From an uncultured Porphyromonadaceae bacterium (GTDB lineage: Bacteria > Bacteroidota > Bacteroidia > Bacteroidales > Muribaculaceae), in the NCBI GenBank assembly GCA_947567425.1, contig CANOLV010000010.1:28698-92697 (forward strand): 64,000 nucleotides of DNA. The letters are read 5' to 3'. Of this stretch, positions 1-10,194 are shown in pieces. A program made the position numbers and the translations under genes. A model generated the notes under the pieces. The model saw nothing but the letters and a program-made list of their open reading frames with translations, was not told where the DNA came from and made no database searches. The stretch's first letter is position 1. Each line of letters begins with the position of its first letter.

Positions 1-1
1 C

Positions 2-2572
2 ACACGCCTGTACAATTATTGGATACCGGGCGACAATTCCATGCTTAAGAGAGTCAACGCCATAGCGGAGATGTCTGACGGAACCATAGTAATCGGCAAC
101 GGCAACGGACTTTACGCCATCGACAGCAGTACTGAATCACTCGTGCCGTTTCTGCAGGACAAAATAAACTTCAGTGTAAATGCACTGATCCAAAAGGACG
201 GAATTCTGTATGCCGGCACCCGGCGCGGACTGTTCATCATCGACGACAAAGGTCAGCACATCGAACACGTTATGCCGCATTCCGACATAATGTCCGACAA
301 CAATGCCATATATGATATAGCGGCTGATTCCACCGGAGCCGTATGGATGTCGGCGGCCGATGGTCTGCTCTACTATAAAAACCGCACATTAAAGCACTAT
401 CCGACAAACCTGCCCGGCATGGTCATTTCCAAAGTGCTGCCTTTAGGCGATAAAATATACACCGCCACCAAAGAGCACGGCATACAAGCGTTGGACCCGG
501 CGACAGGACAATTCTCAGGCATATTGGATCTTGACAATATGCCCGTATCGGCTCTCTCGTCTGACGGAAACGACATATTATATATAGGTACCGACGGAAG
601 TGGTGTATATGCCTACTCCACTTCATCAAATAAGACAGTGGAGCATCTCACCCACGACTCGCGACTGCTTCAGACCGGTGCGCTGCGGTCCAACTCCGTC
701 TACTCGATCCTTGTTGACGACGAAGGGCTGATTTGGGTAGGATATTACCAGGCTGGAGTCGACTACACACCTATGCGACGCGACATATTCGACGTTTACG
801 GCTACGGATCGTTTGACTCTGAGGAAAAGACCATAAGAGCCATCGCCATAAATGGAAGCGAAAAGCTTATCGGAACCCGCGAAGGCTTATATTATATTAA
901 TGAGTCGACACGCCAGGCGGCATACTTCTGCGTACCGCGCATAAGGGCCAACATGGTGTTTGCCATAACCGGACATAAAGGCAAATATTATATCGGGACC
1001 TTCAACGGAGGCATGTACGTGTTTGACCCCGCCAGCATGATCCTAAAAGATTTCGACCCAGACAACGAAGCCCTCACAAACGGATCCGTATTCTCCATAG
1101 TCATAGACGACACCGACAACATCTGGATAGGCACCTCCAACGGCCTTTTTCGTTATGCCGACGGACTCCAGAAAGCCCACTATACATACGGTAATTCCAG
1201 ACTGCCGCAGGGCAACGTCTATGAGATCTATTTCGACTCTTCAGGCCGGGGGTGGATATGCACAGACAACGGCCTTTGCATCTGGGACGGAACCTCGCTA
1301 CGCGACAATGGATTCCCGAAAGGATTTCCCAACAAGGAGAAGATCCGCGACATATACGAGACTTCCGACCACTATCTGTACTTTGTGCCCGACAAGGGCA
1401 GGATATTCCGGAGCAACCTCCATCTGACGGAGTTCGGCTATCCCGACATATTCGGGCAAGGCGACAACCCGACCGCATCATTCATCATCGAGGACAGACA
1501 CGGCAAGCTGTGGATCGGATTGAACAGCGGCCTCGTATGCATCGACCATGAAGGCACATCCCACATATTCAGCGATGTCGACGGATTGCCGGGTACGATC
1601 TTCACTCTGTGCCCGCCGGTCATCGACGACAATGACGACATTTGGTTCGGCAACTCTCGGGGACTTGTTCATCTTGACTACGACCGGCTTGCTTCCGGCA
1701 AATATGAATCCGGCAAGACCATCGTGTCCGACATATCCATAAACGGAAAGCGTACACCCATCGACAATCACCGCCTCCTGACATCCGACGAAATCCATAT
1801 CGACATCCATACCGGCGAAATGCCCATAACATTCCGTTTTGCCGACCTTTCATACGTGGAACCGGAACACCAGCTCTATGAGTACATGATGGAAGGAATA
1901 GACCGGAAATGGAACCTTATGACAGGCAATGCCGAAGTGACCTACTACGACCTCCCGCCAGGACGCCACAGGTTGCTCCTGAGATATGCCGGCGACAAGA
2001 ATTCGGAAAGGACCCTTGATCTCACCGTCAGAAAACGCATAAACTGGATGGAGATACTCCTCGCCACTCTGCTCGTAATAGCGGTAGGTACGGCTCTGTA
2101 CTTCTATATACAACATAAGAGACACGGTTCGGGGGCGAAGACACCGAACCTTTCCCCGGCCGGGGAAAGTCCTGAAAAGACTCGGTCCGGACAGGAAAAA
2201 TACCGCACTTCACGCCTTAGCGACAAAGAATGCCGTGCACTGAACCGCAGTCTGGAAGAACTAATGGAAACTAAAAAGCCCTATATAAATCCTGACCTCA
2301 AGATCGCCGACATCGCAGCAGAACTCTCCACATCGTCCCACGCCATGTCCTTCCTGTTCAATCAATACTTGAAAAAGAACTACTACGACTATATCAACGA
2401 GTACCGCGTGGAAGAATTCAAACGTATGGTCAAGGCAGGCGACACATCCCGATTCACACTGACGGCCATGAGCGAGCGATGCGGCTTCTCCTCGCGTGCA
2501 TCATTCTTCCGCCACTTCAAGAAATTCTGCGGCATCACCCCAAGCGAATATATCAAACACGCACAGAAGTAG
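2..2572 (+). CDS. Transmembrane sensor/AraC-type regulator, 5' end outside window
   Basis: The reading frame is open to the left edge, and the residues before the first Met (position 41) still read as propeller sequence, so the gene starts outside the window. Counting from that Met, residues 1 to about 580 are repeated blades with W-I/V-G motifs (Reg_prop two-bladed propellers). A Y_Y_Y-like domain follows to about 665, then one membrane helix at about 670-690, a charged linker, and an AraC-type helix-turn-helix domain at about 735-843 ending in RASFFRHFKKFCGITPSEY. This is the sensor and output of a Bacteroides hybrid two-component regulator, but the histidine kinase and receiver are absent, so the DNA-binding domain follows the membrane segment directly, as in SusR-like one-component regulators. 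It lies just upstream of a PUL in the same direction and probably senses an oligosaccharide in the periplasm and activates that locus. The target is inferred from position. Confidence 0.9.
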   Translation, partial: TRLYNYWIPGDNSMLKRVNAIAEMSDGTIVIGNGNGLYAIDSSTESLVPFLQDKINFSVNALIQKDGILYAGTRRGLFIIDDKGQHIEHVMPHSDIMSDNNAIYDIAADSTGAVWMSAADGLLYYKNRTLKHYPTNLPGMVISKVLPLGDKIYTATKEHGIQALDPATGQFSGILDLDNMPVSALSSDGNDILYIGTDGSGVYAYSTSSNKTVEHLTHDSRLLQTGALRSNSVYSILVDDEGLIWVGYYQAGVDYTPMRRDIFDVYGYGSFDSEEKTIRAIAINGSEKLIGTREGLYYINESTRQAAYFCVPRIRANMVFAITGHKGKYYIGTFNGGMYVFDPASMILKDFDPDNEALTNGSVFSIVIDDTDNIWIGTSNGLFRYADGLQKAHYTYGNSRLPQGNVYEIYFDSSGRGWICTDNGLCIWDGTSLRDNGFPKGFPNKEKIRDIYETSDHYLYFVPDKGRIFRSNLHLTEFGYPDIFGQGDNPTASFIIEDRHGKLWIGLNSGLVCIDHEGTSHIFSDVDGLPGTIFTLCPPVIDDNDDIWFGNSRGLVHLDYDRLASGKYESGKTIVSDISINGKRTPIDNHRLLTSDEIHIDIHTGEMPITFRFADLSYVEPEHQLYEYMMEGIDRKWNLMTGNAEVTYYDLPPGRHRLLLRYAGDKNSERTLDLTVRKRINWMEILLATLLVIAVGTALYFYIQHKRHGSGAKTPNLSPAGESPEKTRSGQEKYRTSRLSDKECRALNRSLEELMETKKPYINPDLKIADIAAELSTSSHAMSFLFNQYLKKNYYDYINEYRVEEFKRMVKAGDTSRFTLTAMSERCGFSSRASFFRHFKKFCGITPSEYIKHAQK

Positions 2573-2779
2573 CGCACACTGCAAAACCTCACATACCGAT
2601 ACCGGCAAGGAGTGCAGTTAACGCATTCCGATGCCCCACCGCAGTCTCAAATTATTGTGACACTCAAAATCTCAATTTCTTAATCTTCTGGAAATATGAG
2701 ACATACAATTAATTCATCTCTTAAAACATAATGAGACATATTTAAACTTAAAAACAATTCATTAATCTTAAATATACGA

Positions 2780-2787
2780 TAATTTTG
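2780..2787 (+). promoter_or_regulatory. Bacteroidetes -7 box before the sigma factor gene
   Basis: TAATTTTG matches TAnnTTTG and lies 23 bases before the GTG start. No good -33 element is visible; the 2573-2810 gap is AT-rich and otherwise holds nothing recognised. Confidence 0.5.
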
Positions 2788-2810
2788 CAACCACGAAAAA
2801 CTTAAATACC

Positions 2811-3368
2811 GTGTACGCAACCAACAATTATTCTGATCCACGACTAACAAAGCATGTGACGGAAGCTCAACAGAATCTTATCGCCGAGGCATACGCCCAG
2901 ACCCGCGGACGCATCGTGGCTTATATCACGAGGCGCATCAACGACGCAGTCGAAGCCGAAGACCTCACGCAGGATGTGTTCGTCCGTCTGCTGGAATATG
3001 GCGCGACTGTCAGCCGTGCCACAATAACTAGCCTTATATATACCGTGGCACGCAATATCACATTCGACTATCTGCGACATAAATACCGCTCTGGCGAAAT
3101 CGAGAACTATCTTATGGAGACATCCTCCTCCATAGAAAACTCTACCGAATCGGCCATCATGGTCCGTGACTTAGAGGAACATGAACGGAGATATGCCATG
3201 AGGCTGCCACACCAAAGGAGCCTTATATACACTCTCAGCCGCTTTTCCGACAAGAAAGTCGCCGACATAGCCGCGGAAAATGCACTGTCTGTGCGGACCG
3301 TGGAGAATCATCTCCGGCTTGCGAGGATCCAGATGAGGGACAGCATGGCCCGTCTGATGCGTATTTGA
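2811..3368 (+). CDS. ECF-type RNA polymerase sigma factor
   Basis: A 185-residue sigma-70-like protein. Region 2 contains EAEDLTQDVFVRLLE followed by an aromatic-rich helix with NITFDYLRHKYR; region 4 is the C-terminal helix-turn-helix with KVADIAAENALSVRTVENHL. The start is GTG, chosen because a -7 box sits just upstream and no ATG fits. ECF factors in Bacteroidetes usually work with a FecR-like anti-sigma and a SusC transducer; no anti-sigma gene is adjacent here. It lies between the sensor/AraC regulator and the SusC/SusD genes and probably helps control the PUL. The family call is firm; the regulon is inference. Confidence 0.88.
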   Translation: MYATNNYSDPRLTKHVTEAQQNLIAEAYAQTRGRIVAYITRRINDAVEAEDLTQDVFVRLLEYGATVSRATITSLIYTVARNITFDYLRHKYRSGEIENYLMETSSSIENSTESAIMVRDLEEHERRYAMRLPHQRSLIYTLSRFSDKKVADIAAENALSVRTVENHLRLARIQMRDSMARLMRI

Positions 3369-3463
3369 CAGCCCATACTGACTTAGACATACCTACACCT
3401 CTACAGACAAACATATCACTAACTAAATACAAATTAACCAATTATTAACCTGTTCAAAAACCA

Positions 3464-4690
3464 ATGGAAATGAATCAACTATTTCGCAAGGCGGCAATCT
3501 GTATCGCCGTTGCACTCCCATTGACTTGGCTCACTGCATGTGGCGACGAAGAGGAAGGACGCATCGAAGTCAACGCTTCAGCTCCGTCCAAAGTTACCAA
3601 TGTCGCTTCAACATCCGGTCCGGGCGAGGTCTACCTGTCGTGGACCATCCCTTCGAGCAGCAGTTTCATGTACTCTAAAGTCACCTACACTAACGCCCGC
3701 GGTGAAGAAGTGTACAAACTTTTCTCCAAGGACCAGGCCGACGAAAACGGCGTGATCCGCGCCACGATCGGCGGTTTCGTATCGACTGATCCCGTGGAAT
3801 TCAGTATTTACGCATGCTCTGTACGAGGCAACAGCGAATCGCCCGTGACTTATTCCGCGGCTCCCGGCGCGCCGGCATTCCTCGCCGTGGCTCAGTCGCT
3901 GACAGCCGAACCCGCATGGGGTGGCGTTAAAGTCGGATATAAGAACGAGACTGCCGCAGTGGTATATGTCGAAGTTAACTACAATGCCAAAGGCGACGCC
4001 TCTCAGGCCGGAACATACAAATTCTCCGTTCCCGGCAACAGCGAAGGCAAGCAGTTCGTACATCTTTGGACTTCCGACACCGACTTCATCAACGGTGGCG
4101 ATGCAGTTCTGTCGATGACCGCACAGGATGCCGACGGCAATGCATCGGATCCCGTTTCGGCTGAGACCCGCACCAAGAAAGTGGCTCCGCTTGACCGCTC
4201 CGCATGGTCGTTCCCCGGCTATCAGGACACTAACGACGCCACTATCGGCTACTCCTCACAGGAAGCTGGAGGCGAAGGCGCATCGCCTAAAGGACGTGTA
4301 ATAGCCATGATCGACGGAAACAACGACACTTTCTGGCACACGGCATGGAAGACCGCGTCAGACTATCCCCACTTCTTCATCATCGACATGGGCAAGGAAG
4401 AGCTCGTGTCCGACGTATCTATCCGACGCCGCACCAACAACAACGGCACCAACATCGGACAGACCATCTACACATGCTCCGCATCGGCCGCTTCAGGCAC
4501 AGATCCCAACACATGGGGATGGGAGAGCCACGGATGGTATGCTTTCGACCGCGAGAGCAACCGCACACAGATATTCGGCATGAACGATGCCACAACGGCC
4601 CGCTATATCAAAGTCTACTTCGCAGAATCTGACAAGGGAGGCAACTTCGTGATGGTGTCGGAATTCAACGCCTATACACCCGCCGAATAA
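3464..4690 (+). CDS. Discoidin-domain surface lipoprotein of the PUL
   Basis: A 408-residue predicted lipoprotein: signal peptide and lipobox LTAC followed by an acidic GDEEEG stretch, consistent with surface export in Bacteroidetes. Residues about 40-240 read as two fibronectin III-like modules (VYLSWTIPSSSS and a repeat with VKVGYKN). The C-terminal part, about 245-408, resembles an F5/8 type C (discoidin) domain: IDGNNDTFWHTAW, DMGKEELVSDVSIRRR and ARYIKVYF. This layout (DUF4959/DUF5000-like) is common in PUL lipoproteins that bind glycans. It precedes susC with a 37-base gap, so it is likely co-transcribed; such proteins more often follow susD. Glycan binding is inferred. Confidence 0.82.
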   Translation: MEMNQLFRKAAICIAVALPLTWLTACGDEEEGRIEVNASAPSKVTNVASTSGPGEVYLSWTIPSSSSFMYSKVTYTNARGEEVYKLFSKDQADENGVIRATIGGFVSTDPVEFSIYACSVRGNSESPVTYSAAPGAPAFLAVAQSLTAEPAWGGVKVGYKNETAAVVYVEVNYNAKGDASQAGTYKFSVPGNSEGKQFVHLWTSDTDFINGGDAVLSMTAQDADGNASDPVSAETRTKKVAPLDRSAWSFPGYQDTNDATIGYSSQEAGGEGASPKGRVIAMIDGNNDTFWHTAWKTASDYPHFFIIDMGKEELVSDVSIRRRTNNNGTNIGQTIYTCSASAASGTDPNTWGWESHGWYAFDRESNRTQIFGMNDATTARYIKVYFAESDKGGNFVMVSEFNAYTPAE

Positions 4691-4727
4691 ATCTAAATCG
4701 TAATTTAACCATTCAAAAACATCTGTA

Positions 4728-7700
4728 ATGAATAAAAAGCATATCGTGATAGCCGCACTGCTTTCTTTAGGAGCTCCCGCAGTAAGCATTCCGGCCTATG
4801 CACAGTCATCCTCACAGACACAAGCCGGCACCGTAAGCGGTACAGTAATCGACGAACTGGGCGACCCGATTGTCGGAGCTACGGTAAGAGTCCGCGGCAA
4901 CAAGACCGAAGGCACAGCCACCGATATCGACGGACGATTCACTCTCCGTGCAAAAAAAGACGCGGTGATCGAAGTGTCATACATCGGCTACAACACCCAA
5001 AGCGTATCGGTCAACGGACGCAACAACCTTGAGATACATCTCGTCCCCTCGGCACAGGCCCTCGACGAAGTCATCGTGACAGGCTACACCACTCAGAAGA
5101 AGGAATCCCTCACAAGCGCCATCGCACAGATAAAGGGCGACGAGGTATACAAAGGACGCGGTACTACAAATACCACCACAGCCCTTCAGGGTGAAATCCC
5201 AGGACTTACCGTGACCAGGTCATCAACCCGTCCAGGTAGCGAAGGTGCCGAGATGCAGATCCGCGGATCATACTCCATCAACGGAGGCGGCCCGCTAATC
5301 CTCATCGACGGACAGGCGGCGTCAATGGACGAGCTCAACCAGATGGACGGTAACGACATCGCCAACATATCAGTTCTGAAAGACGCCTCGGCAGCCATCT
5401 ACGGTGCCCGTTCTGCCGGTGGTGTGATCCTCGTGACCACGAAGCGCGGACAGCTCGGCAAACCGCAGATCACATACTCCGGATCATACAGCCGCACCAT
5501 CGACGGCATAAAGCTCCCGCTTACCAACAACAGCGAATGGCTCGACATGTTCTACGAAGCTCAGTTCCGCGACACTCAGGCTTCGAATCCTGGAATCACC
5601 GACCCCGACGAGATCCACAACCGAATCAACTGGTGGATATTCAATACATTCGGAGGTACATCAGTGGCCCGCGACCCTATTACCGGCGCATATACCCCCG
5701 ACGGACAGGGAGCATTCAAGGGCGAGACGCTGTTCAATGCCCTCAAGAACGGACAGACCCTGACTCTCCAGAACGGCAACTTCATCGAACGATGGGAACC
5801 TAACAACTACCTGCTCGACTTCCTTTTCGGCAATGCCGACACCTGGAAGCACAACCTCAGTATCTCCGGCGGAGATGAGAAGTTCAATTACCGCGCTTCA
5901 TTCAACTATTCCGACGCACAGTCGCAGCTGAAAGTGGCGAAAGACGGCGAAAAGAAGTATGGAGCCAGATTAAATGCCGACTATAAGCCCAACGACGTAT
6001 TGAGCTTCGAGACCGGCATGTCATACGACCGCCGCGACATCACCACCCCGCGCAACTCCCCAGGCGGAAGCCACGGCGGCTACATGGATCCCTGGTTCTG
6101 GGCCATCACTAACGAAAACGGCGACGCATACGACACCTTCGGCTACCGCAACCCATACGCATACTATACCCAGGAAGGTAAGATCGAGACCAAATGGTCG
6201 ACACTGCGCGCCAACGGAAAGGTCAAGCTCGATCTTTCGAAATGGGTGAAAGGCCTGTCGTTCGCGGCTACCGGAGCCTACAAGAATGTCCGCAAAGAGA
6301 TCTCCCGCAACAAACTGACCACCTATACCTACGACTGGGTTGGCACAATCACCCACACCGAGAATCCCAACTCACTGATGGAAGAAGTATCTCAGAAGTG
6401 GGACAGCTACACTCTCGGAGCATTCGGCTACTACAACAACAAGTTTGCCGGAGTGCACCAGGTCGACGTAATGGTGGGTGTAACCGGTGAAAACGAGGAC
6501 TATAAGTCGATCGAAGCCGGACGCTACAAAGGCGAGATTTACCCTGGATCCGGACTGTTTGACCTGAATGTATTCTCCGGAGGTGACAACAACAAGGCTG
6601 ACGGTGGATCCAACTCATGGGCATTCATGTCATACGTGGCCGACGTCCGCTATGCCTACAACGACACTTATCTCCTGTCATTCCTCGGACGCCGCGACGG
6701 TTCTTCAAAACTGACTCCCGAAAACCGCTGGAAAAACTTCTACTCCGTGTCAGGAGGTTGGGTATTCACCAATGAAAAGTTCTTCAACAGCATAGTGCCC
6801 AACAGCATTATGAACTTCGGTAAGATCCGCTACAACTACGGTCACACAGGATCACTCAACGGTATAGGCAACTACGAGTCATACTCCACCATCAAGACCG
6901 GATCCTACTACTTCGGCGGCTCAAACGTGACTTCGATGTGGCTTGACGGTATGCGCAGCGCCGACCGCACATGGGAATCCATCAAGAGCCACAATGCCGG
7001 TATCGACCTTGGATTCTTCAACAACCGCCTGCGTGCATCGTTCGACTACTTTGAGAAGACCAACGACGGCATGTTCATCGACGTAGTGTTCCCGCAGGTA
7101 CTCGGTGCTTCGGCCCCCAAGACCAACAACGGTAAGCTCCGCACACGCGGTTGGGAAGTGGAAGTCAACTGGCGCGACCGCGTAGGCGAAGTGAGCTACA
7201 ACCTCGGATTCCAGATCTCCGACGCATGGACCCGTCTGCTCGAACTCACCAACAACGAGAATGTCCCCACTGCCGGTATCAACACCAACCGACTTATCGA
7301 CAAACCGCTCCGCGCCATCTACGTATTCCAGACCGACGGCATATTCCAGAATCAGGAAGAAGTGGATGCTTATTACGAAATGTTCTATTGGAACGCCGAC
7401 CACTCCGGACCGAAACCTGGCAACATTCTCCCTGCTCCGTCTGAAGCCGGAACCAACCGTCTGCGTCCGGGTGCCCGCAAGCGTGTCGACCTCGACGGCG
7501 ACGGTGTCATCACCGACCGCGACATCTACTACGCCGGCGACGCCGCTCCCCGTCTGTCGTTCGGAATCAAGGGTGGTCTGCAGTGGAAAGGTCTTGACTT
7601 TTCGGTATTCTTCCAGGGCATAGGCAACCAGAAGGTGCTTCGCAGCGGAAACCTCAACGGTGCATTCACCACCAACTACGTTCTGCAGAACAACACCTAT

Positions 7701-8033
7701 CTCGGCAACACCTGGACTCCGGAAAATCCCGGTGCCAAATACACCATCATGTCACGTGACAATGCATTCAACCGCTTCAACTACCACAACGTGGACTCTT
7801 CTGTCGAGAACAGCCGCTACATCCGCCTTAAGAACCTCGTGGTCGGCTACACATTCCCCCGCCAGTGGACATCGAAAGTCGGCGTAGAAAAATTCCGCGT
7901 ATACTTCTCTGGCGACGACCTTTGGGAATGGTCGAAGATCAAGGACGGCTACGACCCCGAATACGGCGAAGGATCCAACAATGTGTTCCCATTCTGCCGA
8001 ATGCTAAACTTTGGTGTAGAACTCACTTTCTAA
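4728..8033 (+). CDS. SusC-like TonB-dependent outer-membrane transporter
   Basis: A 1101-residue SusC/RagA-family receptor. After a signal peptide ending near AYAQ comes a CarboxypepD_reg-like domain (GTVSGTVIDELGDPIVGATV), the TonB-box region EVIVTGY, a plug domain (LQGEIPGLTV, IRGSYSINGGGPLILIDG, ISVLKDASAAIYGARSAGGV) and a long beta-barrel ending in the aromatic strand NFGVELTF. It imports large oligosaccharides through the outer membrane using TonB energy, with the SusD protein encoded 12 bases downstream as its lid. Length and motifs are typical and no interruption is visible. The substrate cannot be read from sequence; the neighbouring lyase and GH88 suggest uronic-acid-containing oligosaccharides. 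Confidence 0.96.
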   Translation: MNKKHIVIAALLSLGAPAVSIPAYAQSSSQTQAGTVSGTVIDELGDPIVGATVRVRGNKTEGTATDIDGRFTLRAKKDAVIEVSYIGYNTQSVSVNGRNNLEIHLVPSAQALDEVIVTGYTTQKKESLTSAIAQIKGDEVYKGRGTTNTTTALQGEIPGLTVTRSSTRPGSEGAEMQIRGSYSINGGGPLILIDGQAASMDELNQMDGNDIANISVLKDASAAIYGARSAGGVILVTTKRGQLGKPQITYSGSYSRTIDGIKLPLTNNSEWLDMFYEAQFRDTQASNPGITDPDEIHNRINWWIFNTFGGTSVARDPITGAYTPDGQGAFKGETLFNALKNGQTLTLQNGNFIERWEPNNYLLDFLFGNADTWKHNLSISGGDEKFNYRASFNYSDAQSQLKVAKDGEKKYGARLNADYKPNDVLSFETGMSYDRRDITTPRNSPGGSHGGYMDPWFWAITNENGDAYDTFGYRNPYAYYTQEGKIETKWSTLRANGKVKLDLSKWVKGLSFAATGAYKNVRKEISRNKLTTYTYDWVGTITHTENPNSLMEEVSQKWDSYTLGAFGYYNNKFAGVHQVDVMVGVTGENEDYKSIEAGRYKGEIYPGSGLFDLNVFSGGDNNKADGGSNSWAFMSYVADVRYAYNDTYLLSFLGRRDGSSKLTPENRWKNFYSVSGGWVFTNEKFFNSIVPNSIMNFGKIRYNYGHTGSLNGIGNYESYSTIKTGSYYFGGSNVTSMWLDGMRSADRTWESIKSHNAGIDLGFFNNRLRASFDYFEKTNDGMFIDVVFPQVLGASAPKTNNGKLRTRGWEVEVNWRDRVGEVSYNLGFQISDAWTRLLELTNNENVPTAGINTNRLIDKPLRAIYVFQTDGIFQNQEEVDAYYEMFYWNADHSGPKPGNILPAPSEAGTNRLRPGARKRVDLDGDGVITDRDIYYAGDAAPRLSFGIKGGLQWKGLDFSVFFQGIGNQKVLRSGNLNGAFTTNYVLQNNTYLGNTWTPENPGAKYTIMSRDNAFNRFNYHNVDSSVENSRYIRLKNLVVGYTFPRQWTSKVGVEKFRVYFSGDDLWEWSKIKDGYDPEYGEGSNNVFPFCRMLNFGVELTF

Positions 8034-8045
8034 AAATATAATACA

Positions 8046-10058
8046 ATGAAGCTAAACAAATTACATATCATACCGGCCTTTGCGCTGGCTATCATGGCCA
8101 CTTCCTGCTCCGACTTCCTCGACAAGGAGCCGACCGATGTGGGAACCGACGCCATCTCATTCAAAAATCCGTCACAGTTCGAACAGGCGGCCAATGCTCT
8201 CTACAGCTCAGCCTTCGCCGACTGGAAAAGCATAGGTGTCGATGCCGGAACCGACATCTCCGGCATAGGAGGCAACGGTGGCGGCACAGCTCCCCAGAAC
8301 ACCGACAGCTGGAAAGTCCCCTACGAAAGACTGCGTCAGATGAACATTCTTCTCGAAAAGGCAAGCTCCTATCCTAACCCCGACGAGATAGCAGTGTCGG
8401 TCGGCACAGCATATTTCTTCCGCGCCTGGCAGCACTTCACCCTGCTGCAGCGCTTCGGAGGCGTACCAGTGGTTGACCACGTGCTCGACACATCCGACCC
8501 CGTAGTCTATGGAGCACGCAACAGCCGCTACGAAGTTGTGGATCTTATAATTAAGGACCTGAAACTCGCTGAGAGCATGCTTCCAAAACGTTCGACCATG
8601 AACAATCTGGAAAATCGCGGCAAACTAACCAAAGAAGCGGCCCAGGCATTCCTTGCCCGCGTAGCCCTCTATGAAGGAACTTGGGAAAAGTATGTGCCCT
8701 CGATAGGCTACAACCTCGACGGCGACGGAACTTCGGAAGGTGCCGGATCGACAAAGCCCACAGGCTATCCCACGGTTGAAGAGCTTCTTAAGCTTGCCAA
8801 AGAAAAGTCAAAGGCGGTAATGGACGAAGCCGACAACGGCACATTCGCTCTCTTTGACGCTTGCGAGGAACTCAGCTACTACAGCCTCTTTAGCCTCGAC
8901 GACGGTGCCGGCAACATATCCAACCACACCGGAGCCGGTAAAGCCGACAACAAGGAGTTCATCCTGACCAATCCCTTCGACTTCGACCTCAAGCGAAGCG
9001 GCACAAATCTCGTGCATCAGGTATCTACATGGCAGAAGGTCAACATCAGCGCTTATCTTGGCGAATCGTTCCTCTGCTCCAACGGTCTGCCCACCCACAT
9101 GAGCACATCGGCCGATCCGTCGGGCATCTATGCCAACGATGACTTCGGTGGATATGACACATACATGGGCGAATTCCAGAACCGCGACTGGCGCTTCATC
9201 GGATCGACATATCTCCCTGACCGTCCTACATTCTGCGCCGGTGGCGAACACTGGGTTCCAAGAACCGCGGCCGGCCCCAAATATCCCGACGCCGTATTCC
9301 CCGAACCGACCGACAAGTACAACGCCAACGATCCTGCCCATTCAAGCAAACTCGTGGTATATAATCCCGAAATCGGACTGAACTCCACCCACAACGGCTA
9401 TGGATGCCGCAAATATCTGCCCGAAGGTTCTGGCCGAAACGACAATACCGACGCGGCCGACATAGGCATAATCCGTCTTGCCGAAGTCTACCTCATCTAT
9501 GCCGAAGCCACCTGCGAACTCGGCGGAGGCAACATTTCCGATGCAGACCTCAACATCTCTATCAACAAACTCCGCGCCCGCGCCCGTATAGCTCCCCTAA
9601 ACGCCGCGCTCATAGCCGGAAAGTGGGATGCCACTTGGTTCAACTTCGCTACCGGAAAGCATGAATGCCACCAGATGAACATGCTCGACGAGATCCGTCG
9701 CGAACGCATGTGCGAACTCTTCGGCGAAGGATTCCGTCTTGACGACCTCAAGCGCTGGGGTATAGCCCACATCAACATGACCGGACAGAAACTCGGCCGC
9801 AAGATTCTCGGAACATACTACGGAAATCCCGCCAACAAGGTCAACTCGCTGCAGTATTTCGGCGAACCGGTCTACAATCCCGAGACTCGTCCTACTCAGT
9901 GGGGACTCGTATCGGAAGATCCCGCCGACATCGACTACGGACGTCCTATAGCAACAATCCCCGGCAACTGCTTCTGGAGCCAGCGCGACTACCTCGATCC
10001 GCTTCCTCTCGAACAGATCCGTTTGAATCCGGCGCTTACACAAAACCCCGGATGGTAA
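8046..10058 (+). CDS. SusD-like starch-binding-type outer-membrane lipoprotein
   Basis: A 670-residue SusD/RagB-family protein, partner of the SusC encoded immediately upstream. The N-terminus carries a lipobox (ATSC) followed by SDFLDKEPTD, the usual SusD start. TPR-like helices include a segment with AYFFRAWQHFTLLQRFGGVPVV; later motifs are LAEVYLIYAEA and IRRERMCELFGEGFRLDDLKRWG, both characteristic. At 670 residues it is longer than many SusD proteins (about 500-600), with extra sequence in the middle (about residues 330-450). It captures glycan at the cell surface and closes over SusC. A strong terminator follows at 10109-10149, so this may end the sigma-lipoprotein-susC-susD transcript. 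Confidence 0.95.
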   Translation: MKLNKLHIIPAFALAIMATSCSDFLDKEPTDVGTDAISFKNPSQFEQAANALYSSAFADWKSIGVDAGTDISGIGGNGGGTAPQNTDSWKVPYERLRQMNILLEKASSYPNPDEIAVSVGTAYFFRAWQHFTLLQRFGGVPVVDHVLDTSDPVVYGARNSRYEVVDLIIKDLKLAESMLPKRSTMNNLENRGKLTKEAAQAFLARVALYEGTWEKYVPSIGYNLDGDGTSEGAGSTKPTGYPTVEELLKLAKEKSKAVMDEADNGTFALFDACEELSYYSLFSLDDGAGNISNHTGAGKADNKEFILTNPFDFDLKRSGTNLVHQVSTWQKVNISAYLGESFLCSNGLPTHMSTSADPSGIYANDDFGGYDTYMGEFQNRDWRFIGSTYLPDRPTFCAGGEHWVPRTAAGPKYPDAVFPEPTDKYNANDPAHSSKLVVYNPEIGLNSTHNGYGCRKYLPEGSGRNDNTDAADIGIIRLAEVYLIYAEATCELGGGNISDADLNISINKLRARARIAPLNAALIAGKWDATWFNFATGKHECHQMNMLDEIRRERMCELFGEGFRLDDLKRWGIAHINMTGQKLGRKILGTYYGNPANKVNSLQYFGEPVYNPETRPTQWGLVSEDPADIDYGRPIATIPGNCFWSQRDYLDPLPLEQIRLNPALTQNPGW

Positions 10059-10108
10059 TCCGAAGGACCGCCGTCATATCATAGGCATCCACATATCTTC
10101 ATTGTTTG

Positions 10109-10149
10109 GGGCGTGGAGTCGGTTTAATTTATTGACTTCACGCCCTTTT
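10109..10149 (+). terminator. Rho-independent terminator after susD
   Basis: A 12-bp stem, GGGCGTGGAGTC against GACTTCACGCCC with one G-T pair, a 13-base loop and four T. It separates the SusC/SusD transcript from the enzyme genes. Confidence 0.85.
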
Positions 10150-10162
10150 CATATATTTTCGC

Positions 10163-10170
10163 TAACTTTG
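10163..10170 (+). promoter_or_regulatory. -7 box for the PUL enzyme operon
   Basis: TAACTTTG, a full match to TAnnTTTG, 25 bases before the ATG at 10195 and directly after the susD terminator. This indicates independent transcription of the enzyme genes and shows that an upstream in-frame Met at 10102 is not the start. Confidence 0.65.
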
Positions 10171-10194
10171 TACTACACAAAACAATCATCAATC

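Noticed and set aside
2-2572. Complete hybrid two-component regulator
   Set aside because: After the membrane helix only a linker and an AraC domain remain; no HisKA, ATPase or receiver motifs are present.
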